Assembly: GCA_030672255.1 (NCBI GenBank)
Contig: DAOVGU010000190.1
Location: 1 to 12,706 of the forward strand
Direction of reading: 5' to 3'
Length of the DNA: 12,706 nucleotides
Source of the DNA: a bacterium
Lineage (GTDB): Bacteria; Ratteibacteria; UBA8468
The stretch's first letter is position 1. Every line of letters starts with the position of its first letter. Shown here piece by piece: positions 7,227 to 11,936 of the stretch. A program made the translations under genes and the position numbers. The notes beneath the pieces are model-generated. The model was given only the letters and a program-made list of their open reading frames with translations, was not told where the DNA came from and ran no database searches.

Positions 7227-7256
7227 ATTTTACCACTCCATATTGAAGAGCGTCAA
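7227..7256 (-). promoter_or_regulatory. Likely promoter for the radical SAM gene
   Basis: On the minus strand TTGACG (7256-7251), an 18-bp spacer and TAAAAT (7232-7227). The -10 ends 8 nt before the GTG start, so the transcript would be leaderless or nearly so, matching the lack of a Shine-Dalgarno at proper distance. The -35 overlaps the left end of repeat copy B. Confidence 0.5.
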
Positions 7257-7381
7257 ATTGCGCCACTTCTTTAGATGCTTCTTCTATGTTTGTGCGCCAT
7301 TGTGTCGCAGGCCGAAGGAAAAGCAATGCTGGATATCATCTCAACCCCGTATTTAATACGGGGGAGAAAACCGACACAATT
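7253..7381. repeat. Copy B of the MITE-like repeat, with a nested hairpin
   Basis: Begins AAATTGCGCCAC (7255-7266), one base different from the copy A end, and follows copy A for about 70 bp, including TGCGCCATTGTGTCGC (7293-7308) and CCGAAGGAAA (7312-7321). It shares the inverted pair ATTGTGTCG (7299-7307) and CGACACAAT (7372-7380). Between these arms copy B has a 19-bp hairpin, CCCCGTATTTAATACGGGG (7345-7363), that copy A lacks. I see no right-hand terminal repeat, so this copy may be truncated. Confidence 0.7.
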
Positions 7382-7420
7382 TGTGCTGTGCGAAAAAAGT
7401 ATCTCTCAAAATTTAGGACA

Positions 7421-7578
7421 TTAAATTTGACCAGAATAGTTGCATATCGTAATTCCCTGTGAAAGATTTTTTACCTCCTCAGGCGAACAATATAGGTGAA
7501 GACCTTTACCCGGCACCCACTGAATAACATCGATCGAGGATATTTTAACGTAAATACTCAGTGAACACCGTACCAAAA
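7421..7578 (-). pseudogene. Possible gene remnant or small protein, unrecognised
   Basis: On the minus strand a frame open from the edge of the two-hairpin repeat to a TAA at 7421-7423 reads, in its last part, as protein-like sequence containing IDVIQWVPGKGLHLYC and SPEEVKNLSQGITICNYSG. The composition looks more like a real polypeptide than chance reading of AT-rich spacer. The frame is also open into the repeat, with no good start codon or ribosome binding site, so if real it is probably the 3' end of a gene whose 5' part was lost. I do not recognise it, and chance is a fair explanation. Confidence 0.2.
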
Positions 7579-7630
7579 GGTAGTCGCAACCTTTAGGTTG
7601 CGCAGGCGCAGGATGAATCCTGCGGCTACC
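7579..7630. repeat. Two-hairpin GTAG/CTAC repeat, copy R1
   Basis: Framed by GGTAG (7579-7583) and CTACC (7626-7630), which are complementary. Hairpin 1 is CGCAACC (7585-7591), loop TTTA, GGTTGCG (7596-7602). Hairpin 2 is CGCAGGAT (7607-7614), loop GA, ATCCTGCG (7617-7624). Both stems are perfect. It shares hairpin 1 sequence with the copy at 10899-10950. Confidence 0.8.
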
Positions 7631-7720
7631 AGCCTACGTCTACTTGAAAATAACGGCTTTTACTGAATATTTATATTTTAACATACTCCTATCAAAAGGT
7701 TAATTTTTCAAGAAGAATAC

Positions 7721-7749
7721 TTGCTTTTGAGAAGAGAAAAGGATATAAT
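7721..7749 (+). promoter_or_regulatory. Promoter of the tRNA-Arg gene
   Basis: TTGCTT (7721-7726), a 17-bp spacer and a perfect TATAAT (7744-7749), predicting a start near 7756, 15 nt before the mature tRNA 5' end. It may also transcribe pyrC, since no separate pyrC promoter is evident. Confidence 0.65.
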
Positions 7750-7770
7750 AACAGAAACAATTTCTAAGAA

Positions 7771-7843
7771 GCGCTTGTGGCTCAATGGATAGAGCGCTGG
7801 CCTCCGGAGCCAGTTGTTGGGGGTTCGAGTCCCTCCAAGCGCG
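7771..7843 (+). tRNA. tRNA-Arg, anticodon CCG
   Basis: A complete cloverleaf: acceptor GCGCTTG/CAAGCGC (7771-7777 and 7836-7842, perfect), D-arm GCTC...GAGC (7780-7794), anticodon stem CTGGC/GCCAG with loop CTCCGGA (7802-7808) and anticodon CCG at 7804-7806 reading CGG, T-arm with loop TTCGAGT (7824-7830), discriminator G at 7843. No CCA is encoded. The T stem has one G-U pair. The last 14 nt recur at 7932-7945. Confidence 0.95.
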
Positions 7844-7945
7844 TTCAAGGAAGAGGGGGTCGGGACTTCCGGCCCGCCTCACTGACTCGGCGGGCGTGCT
7901 AACCAACGCTCCTTATTCGTCGCGTTAGCACCCCTCCAAGCGCGT
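7831..7945. repeat. Direct duplication of the tRNA 3' end around an ~87-bp insert
   Basis: CCCTCCAAGCGCGT at 7831-7844 (T-arm, acceptor 3' strand and discriminator of the tRNA) is repeated exactly at 7932-7945. The 87 bp between are non-coding and contain two inverted repeats. This is the arrangement left by insertion at a tRNA 3' end that restores the gene, or by a local duplication followed by repeat insertion. No integrase is present. Confidence 0.7.
7872..7931. repeat. Two adjacent hairpins inside the tRNA-end insert
   Basis: GCCCGCC (7872-7878) pairs with GGCGGGC (7889-7895). Immediately after, GTGCTAAC (7896-7903) pairs with GTTAGCAC (7924-7931). The second ends exactly where the tRNA-end duplicate begins. 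With no T-run they do not look like a classical terminator; they may process or attenuate a tRNA-pyrC transcript. Confidence 0.65.
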
Positions 7946-7958
7946 AATGGGGAGATAG

Positions 7959-9224
7959 ATGAATTTTTTAATTAAGAATGGTCGGGTCATCGACCCGGCA
8001 AATGGAATCGATAAGCTCGCAGACATCCTCATTAAGAATGGCCGAATTGCTCAGATTGGCAAAAATCTGAAAGTAAAGGGAAAGACAATTGAAGCCGAAG
8101 GGATGTTTATCACTCCTGGGCTTATTGACATCCATACCCATCTCAGGGAGCCTGGCAGAGAGGATGAGGAGACTATTCTCTCGGGAGCAAAGGCAGCAAT
8201 CGCCGGTGGTTTTACCACCATCTGCGTGATGCCCAATACCAATCCCTGTATCGACAATAAGACGGTGGTAAGGTTTATCTATGACCGGGCAAAGGCCACA
8301 AATCTCTGCAATATCTTGCCAATTGCCGCTATCACCAAAGAAAGGAAAGGTAAGGAGCTCACCGAATTTGGAGAATTGGTTAAGGCGGGAGCAATTGGAT
8401 TTTCCGATGATGGGGATTCTATCGGAGATTCCCGAATTATGCGTCGCGCCTTAGAGTATTCAAAGATCTTTACCAAACCAATCATCCTTCACTGCGAAGA
8501 TACAAGACTTTCGGCCGGGGGAGTGATCAATGAGGGTTGGCTTTCCGCAAATCTGGGTCTTCCCGGTATCCCTAAGCAAGCGGAAGAGATTATTGCTTCC
8601 CGAGATTTGATGTTAGCCGAGTTGATCGGAGCAAGAATTCATATTGCGCATGTCTCCACCGCCGGCTCAGTAGAACTTATCCGGCAGGCAAAGAAAAAAG
8701 GAATAAGGGTTACCTGTGAGACCTGTCCGCATTACTTTACCTTAACCGAGGATGCGGCAAAAGATTTTGATACGAAGAGTAAGGTTAATCCCCCCTTAAG
8801 GGAGGAAAAGGATCTTAGAGCAATTAAAAAGGGGTTGGCCGATGGCACAATTGATGTTATTGCCTCCGACCATGCTCCCCATTCGGCAGAGGAAAAGGAA
8901 AAGGATTTTCTCGCCGCGCCTTTTGGAATGGTTGGGCTGGAGACGACCCTCCCTTTATCCCTTGCCTTAGTGGAGAGGAAATTTCCCCTTTCTCAAGTGA
9001 TCGCTAAATTAACCATCAATCCCGCAAAAATTCTGGGGATTGATAAGGGAAGCTTAAGTATCGGGAAGAAGGCCGACATCACCATTATCGACCCAAAAGT
9101 GAGGTGGATTCTAAAGACCGAAAGTCTCAAATCGAAGAGTAAAAACAGCCCATTCTTAGGCAGGAAACTTAAAGGAAAGGCAATCTATACCATCATCGGC
9201 GGGAAGGTGTTTAGCAATCCGTAA
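7959..9224 (+). CDS. pyrC: Dihydroorotase, class I, 421 aa
   Basis: Zinc enzyme of the amidohydrolase superfamily that reversibly cyclises carbamoyl-aspartate to dihydroorotate in pyrimidine synthesis. Metal ligands are in place: H59 and H61 in DIHTHLREPG (57-66), D151 in FSDDGD (148-153), H178 in LHCED, H231 in IAHVST, and D304 in ASDHAPHS. Other family blocks are GGFTTICVMPNTNP (83-96), CETCPHYFTLTED (253-265) and PFGMVGLETTLPL (321-333). Seen length is standard for class I, and intact metal sites argue for an active enzyme rather than an inactive PyrC-like subunit. The ATG is preceded by GGGGAG about 5 nt upstream. It lies 115 nt after the tRNA-Arg and may be transcribed with it; pyrB was not found in the window. 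A two-hairpin repeat begins 9 nt after the stop. Confidence 0.96.
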   Translation: MNFLIKNGRVIDPANGIDKLADILIKNGRIAQIGKNLKVKGKTIEAEGMFITPGLIDIHTHLREPGREDEETILSGAKAAIAGGFTTICVMPNTNPCIDNKTVVRFIYDRAKATNLCNILPIAAITKERKGKELTEFGELVKAGAIGFSDDGDSIGDSRIMRRALEYSKIFTKPIILHCEDTRLSAGGVINEGWLSANLGLPGIPKQAEEIIASRDLMLAELIGARIHIAHVSTAGSVELIRQAKKKGIRVTCETCPHYFTLTEDAAKDFDTKSKVNPPLREEKDLRAIKKGLADGTIDVIASDHAPHSAEEKEKDFLAAPFGMVGLETTLPLSLALVERKFPLSQVIAKLTINPAKILGIDKGSLSIGKKADITIIDPKVRWILKTESLKSKSKNSPFLGRKLKGKAIYTIIGGKVFSNP

Positions 9225-9233
9225 TTCAAAATT

Positions 9234-9283
9234 GTAGGGGCTTGATTTATCAAGCCCGCGGGTCGGATAAATTCGCCCCCTAC
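9234..9283. repeat. Two-hairpin GTAG/CTAC repeat, copy R2, between convergent pyrC and fmt
   Basis: Framed by GTAG (9234-9237) and CTAC (9280-9283). Hairpin 1 is GGGCTTGA (9238-9245), loop TTTA, TCAAGCCC (9250-9257), perfect. Hairpin 2 (about 9260-9279, GGTCGGAT against ATTCGCCC) is degenerate. Being between convergent genes it may help end both transcripts. The fmt stop codon is the TAG within its right GTAG (minus strand). Confidence 0.75.
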
Positions 9284-10191
9284 TTCTTTAGAGGATGACC
9301 ACGGAGGAATTCACTAACAGCCATTCTTTTTTTTCCTTCCAGTTGCAGGCTTTTTATTAATAAGGAACCTTTTCCGCAGGCAATGAGAAGTTGATCCTTC
9401 TGTGGTTTAAGAATCTCTCCCGGTTTTCCTTGGTTTTCTCTAATCTCTGTTTCCCATATTTTGAGGCGTTTGCCTTCAAGAAAGGTGTAGGCAGAGGGCC
9501 AGGGGGAAAGAGCCCGGACTAAATTGTGAATCTTGACCGCTTCCCCCCTCCAGTTAATGAGACCATCGGATTTTTTTAATTTAGGGGCAAAGGTTGCTTC
9601 TTGTTCATCCTGAACCTTCAACTTTACCCTTTTCTCTTTTAGCAGGGATATTGCTCTTAGAAGAAGATTTGCTCCCTCTCTTGCCATTCTTTCGGAGAGG
9701 GAGCCGGCGGTATCCTCCGCTTTTATTTCAATTCTTTCCTGGAGAATGATTGACCCCGAGTCAATTCCTTCATCAATCTTAATTATGCTATTTCCTGTTC
9801 CCTTTTCTCCTTTAATGATTGCCCAGGGGATGGGGGCTGGCCCCCGATATTTGGGCAAAAGGGAAGGGTGAAGGTTGATGATGCCCATTTTTGGCAGGTT
9901 AATAATTTCTCTATTTAGGATTGAGCCAAAAGCAATCAGCACGCCAAGGTCAGGGTTCAGAGAGGAAAGAGTTTCTTTGAAATGAGGCTCTCTTGTATCT
10001 TTGGTCTGGATAATTGGTAAATTATAGGAAGCTGCTTTTTCCTTAACGGGAACTTGCTCTAACCTTAGGCCTCTACCTTTTGGTCTATCGGGAGCGGTGA
10101 TAACCGCCACTAAGTTTTCCTTTGATTTAATTAAGGCTTCCAGTGACGGAAGACCGAATGAATCGCTGCCAAAAAAGATTATTTTCATCAT
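9280..10191 (-). CDS. fmt: Methionyl-tRNA formyltransferase, 303 aa
   Basis: Transfers the formyl group of 10-formyl-THF to Met-tRNA(fMet) before translation initiation. The N-terminal formyltransferase fold has FFGSDSFGLPSLEAL (6-20), VITAPDRPKGRG (30-41), IAFGSILNREI (86-96) and the catalytic triad N106, H108 (INLHPSLLPKYRGPAPIPWA, 105-124) and D144 (KIDEGIDSG, 138-146). The C-terminal OB-like domain for tRNA contact starts near 205 (INWRGEAVKIHNLVRALSPW). Length is typical. Two adjacent ATGs (10191 and 10188) are possible; neither has a Shine-Dalgarno. It is the downstream partner of def, separated by a repeat-filled 180-nt spacer instead of the usual short gap. Its stop lies inside repeat R2. 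Confidence 0.96.
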   Translation of the reverse strand: MMKIIFFGSDSFGLPSLEALIKSKENLVAVITAPDRPKGRGLRLEQVPVKEKAASYNLPIIQTKDTREPHFKETLSSLNPDLGVLIAFGSILNREIINLPKMGIINLHPSLLPKYRGPAPIPWAIIKGEKGTGNSIIKIDEGIDSGSIILQERIEIKAEDTAGSLSERMAREGANLLLRAISLLKEKRVKLKVQDEQEATFAPKLKKSDGLINWRGEAVKIHNLVRALSPWPSAYTFLEGKRLKIWETEIRENQGKPGEILKPQKDQLLIACGKGSLLIKSLQLEGKKRMAVSEFLRGHPLKK

Positions 10192-10198
10192 GGTAACA

Positions 10199-10370
10199 TG
10201 TCATTGCGACCCCGTATTCAATACGGGGGTGGCAATCTGACACGAAGTGTCATTGCGAGGAGTGTCTTTTACGACGAAGCAATCCCTCGCTTCTTTGAAA
10301 AGATGAGATTGCTTCGACTTCGTCTCGCAACGACTTCGTCGGATTGCTTCGACTTCGCCTCGCAATGACA
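10199..10370. repeat. Long inverted-repeat cassette between def and fmt
   Basis: Built from a module starting TGTCATTGCGA. It occurs at 10199-10209 and again as TGTCATTGCGAGG at 10248-10260, and ends with the exact reverse complement CCTCGCAATGACA at 10358-10370. Internal arms GACGAAGCAATC (about 10273-10284) and repeated GATTGCTTCG (10308-10317, 10342-10351) can pair. A separate hairpin, CCCCGTATTCAATACGGGG (10210-10228), sits between the first two module copies and recurs with one change at 7345-7363. The cassette fills nearly all the def-fmt spacer and would form a long stem in the shared transcript. Confidence 0.85.
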
Positions 10371-10371
10371 G

Positions 10372-10884
10372 TTATGTTGTCATCTGCGTCCTATTAACTT
10401 GTTGATACTTGCGATAGGTCTTTACTCTCCGGAAAGGATTCATCCGATCAGGAAAAAGGATTCCGGAGAGATGGTCAATCTCGTGCTGAAGGACCCGGGC
10501 AAAGAGGTCTTCTGTCTGTAGAACTACTTTCTTCCCTTCGGGAGTGATACCGGAAACCTTAATGATTTTAGAACGGCCTACCTTCTCGTAGATTCCGGGA
10601 ATGCTTAAACATCCCTCTTCCCCAAATTCCCTTCCCTTTGCTTTTTTAATAATCTTAGGGTTGATGAGGCCGATTGGTTTTGTTACTTTAGGGATTTCGC
10701 CGATGGTGATGATTTGTTTTAAAACCCCTACCTGAGGGCCAGCCAGGCCGATTCCATTTTTTGCCTTCATCGTCGCCAACATCGCCAGGACTAATTCCTT
10801 AATTTCTGCTGTGAGCTCCTCTACTGGCTCACACTTCTTCCTCAGGATAGGATCGGGATATAGTTTAAGCTCGAGACTTTTCAT
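10372..10884 (-). CDS. def: Peptide deformylase, 170 aa
   Basis: Metalloenzyme that removes the N-formyl group from nascent proteins. The three signature motifs are present: GIGLAGPQVG (44-53, most often GIGLAAPQVG), EGCLSIPG with metal ligand C92 (90-97), and QHEIDHLSGILF with H134, E135, H138 (133-144). Length is typical. The terminal residues NRTQMTT are encoded by sequence containing GGACGCAGAT (minus strand of 10382-10391), a 10-mer also found in the repeat at the end of iclR, so the extreme C-terminus may be repeat-derived. No Shine-Dalgarno precedes the ATG at 10884. The upstream leader holds a two-hairpin repeat. def and fmt act on the two ends of the formyl-methionine cycle and are probably cotranscribed in this order. 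Confidence 0.96.
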   Translation of the reverse strand: MKSLELKLYPDPILRKKCEPVEELTAEIKELVLAMLATMKAKNGIGLAGPQVGVLKQIITIGEIPKVTKPIGLINPKIIKKAKGREFGEEGCLSIPGIYEKVGRSKIIKVSGITPEGKKVVLQTEDLFARVLQHEIDHLSGILFPDRMNPFRRVKTYRKYQQVNRTQMTT

Positions 10885-10898
10885 TTCTGTTAAATTTA

Positions 10899-10950
10899 GC
10901 GCAGGCTATAAGACCTGCGACTACCAGGTAGCCGCAACCTTCAGGTTGCG
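10899..10950. repeat. Two-hairpin repeat R3 in the def leader, with hairpins in permuted order
   Basis: Hairpin CGCAGG (10900-10905) with CCTGCG (10914-10919), then the palindromic joint CTACCAGGTAG (10921-10931), then hairpin CGCAACC (10933-10939), loop TTCA, GGTTGCG (10944-10950). The right hairpin matches hairpin 1 of R1 except in its loop. Here CTAC and GTAG meet in the middle rather than framing the element, as expected for the junction of two tandem units. It lies in the 5' leader predicted for def. Confidence 0.8.
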
Positions 10951-10976
10951 TAAAAAGGAAATTCCTATACGATTAA

Positions 10977-11005
10977 AGTATATCAGAAAGCTATCCCCTT
11001 GACAA
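10977..11005 (-). promoter_or_regulatory. Likely def-fmt promoter, overlapping the iclR promoter
   Basis: Minus strand: TTGTCA (11005-11000), a 17-bp spacer, and TATACT (10982-10977) with an extended -10 TG at 10985-10984. The -35 shares bases 11000-11004 with the oppositely directed iclR -35. Transcription from about 10970 would give an ~85-nt def leader containing repeat R3. Confidence 0.55.
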
Positions 11006-11026
11006 ATCATTTTTTTGGGGTATAAT
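10999..11026 (+). promoter_or_regulatory. Consensus sigma-70-type promoter for iclR-family gene
   Basis: TTGACA (10999-11004), 16-bp spacer, TATAAT (11021-11026): both hexamers perfect. The predicted start near 11033 leaves a leader of about 28 nt with no Shine-Dalgarno. Confidence 0.8.
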
Positions 11027-11050
11027 AAATAGTAAATTAAATTTTACCTC

Positions 11051-11068
11051 TGTTCCATATATGAAACA
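11051..11068. promoter_or_regulatory. Candidate operator palindrome over the iclR start codon
   Basis: TGTTCCATATATGAAACA is an 18-bp palindrome with one mismatched pair, placed about 18-35 nt after the predicted transcription start and including the ATG at 11061. IclR-family regulators often repress their own genes, and some, such as KdgR, bind sites built from TGAAACA/TGTTTCA half-sites. Autoregulation by the encoded protein is an inference. Confidence 0.5.
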
Positions 11069-11858
11069 AAAGAAGGTTCCTGCGGTGGAGCGAACCCTTA
11101 ACATCTTGGAGCTGTTAGGTGAAAGCGAGGAACCCCTCTCCTTCACCCAGATAGGAAGACAACTTCAGATTTCCAAACCTTCCCTCTCCCGACTTTTATC
11201 CAATCTGAAAGAAAGAGACTATCTCCACCGCAATACCACCACGAAAAGATATGAATTGGGCTTAAGACTTTTGCACTTAGGAAGTAGCCTCTTAGAAAAA
11301 ATAGACCTACGGGGAAGAGCGCAACCTTTTCTTCAGGAATTGATGGAGAAAAGTGGCGAGACGGTAGAGTTAGGAATCTTGGATGGTGATGCTCTTCTCT
11401 TTATCGATAAGTGGGAAAGTAGTAAGTCCATCCGGCTTTTTGCGAAGGTAGGCAGTAGATTCCCTAAACTGCATGCCAGCGCTCCGGGTAAGGTTCTCTT
11501 GGCTTACATCCCGGAGGAAGATTTTAAAAGATTTATCAGGAAAGGATTGGTCAGAGTTACCAACCACACAATCACCAAAATAAAAAAATTAAGGGAGGAA
11601 CTGAAAAAGATTAAAAAGCTGGGTTATGGGTTTGATGACCAGGAGGTAAGGGAAGGGGTGAGAAGATTTGCTTCTCCCATATTTGACCATCAGGGAAATT
11701 TGGCGGGAGTAGTAGGGATTGCTGGACCAGCCTTCCGTATGTTGTTGAAGAAAAAAAGGGTCTTTGGCAAAATGGTCAAAGAGACGGCAGAAAAAATTTC
11801 TCGAAGGTTAGGTTATCGGAAACCACAGATGGACGCAGATAAACGCAGATTATTGTAG
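11061..11858 (+). CDS. IclR-family transcriptional regulator, 265 aa
   Basis: Cytoplasmic DNA-binding regulator. The N-terminal winged helix-turn-helix (about 6-72) includes VPAVERTLNILELL and the recognition region IGRQLQISKPSLSRLLSNL (31-49). The C-terminal effector domain (about 85-250) has the family marks VELGILDGDALLFIDKWES (102-120), LHASAPGKVLLAY (137-149), GYGFDDQEVREGVRRFASPI (188-207) and GNLAGVVGIAGP (212-223). The normal protein ends near GYRK (251-254); the last 11 residues, PQMDADKRRLL, are encoded by a tandem 10-bp repeat and the stop TAG is the first part of a two-hairpin repeat. The effector is unknown. The downstream sulfatase-like gene on the same strand, 78 nt away, is a possible target, as is divergent def, though a housekeeping def is a less likely one. 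Confidence 0.93.
   Translation: MKQKKVPAVERTLNILELLGESEEPLSFTQIGRQLQISKPSLSRLLSNLKERDYLHRNTTTKRYELGLRLLHLGSSLLEKIDLRGRAQPFLQELMEKSGETVELGILDGDALLFIDKWESSKSIRLFAKVGSRFPKLHASAPGKVLLAYIPEEDFKRFIRKGLVRVTNHTITKIKKLREELKKIKKLGYGFDDQEVREGVRRFASPIFDHQGNLAGVVGIAGPAFRMLLKKKRVFGKMVKETAEKISRRLGYRKPQMDADKRRLL
11823..11852. repeat. Tandem 10-bp repeat encoding the IclR C-terminus
   Basis: Three diverged units in phase: CCACAGATGG, ACGCAGATAA, ACGCAGATTA. The shared core is A(C/A)GCAGAT. The same GGACGCAGAT 10-mer occurs at the end of def (10382-10391, minus strand). Confidence 0.65.
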
Positions 11859-11899
11859 TGGCAAAGTTTACTTTGCCGCCGAGTAAACTCGGCAACTAC
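11855..11899. repeat. Two-hairpin GTAG/CTAC repeat, copy R4
   Basis: Framed by GTAG (11855-11858) and CTAC (11896-11899). Hairpin 1 is GGCAAAG (11860-11866), loop TTTA, CTTTGCC (11871-11877). Hairpin 2 is GCCGAGT (11878-11884), loop AA, ACTCGGC (11887-11893). Both are perfect. The iclR stop codon is the TAG at 11856-11858. Confidence 0.8.
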
Positions 11900-11936
11900 A
11901 CTGGGTTAATTTGTAGTTAGAAAAAGGAGCGGAATT

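Larger units (their letters stand above)
7219..7770. other. 552-bp stretch without a convincing gene
   Basis: Holds, in order, the radical SAM promoter, repeat copy B (7253-7381), a minus-strand frame that may be a gene remnant (7421-7578), a two-hairpin repeat (7579-7630), AT-rich sequence, and the tRNA promoter (7721-7749). A minus-strand frame at 7700-7906 is antisense to the tRNA and is not a gene. Confidence 0.75.

Noticed and set aside
7700..7906. Minus-strand open frame of 68 codons
   Set aside because: It runs antisense through the whole tRNA-Arg and the hairpin insert. Its peptide with RDSNPQQLAPEAS is the familiar artefact of translating a tRNA backwards.
10199..10370. Repeated TCATTGCGA modules as a CRISPR array
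   Set aside because: The copies are few, unevenly spaced and in both orientations, with no constant-length spacers. They form an inverted-repeat cassette.
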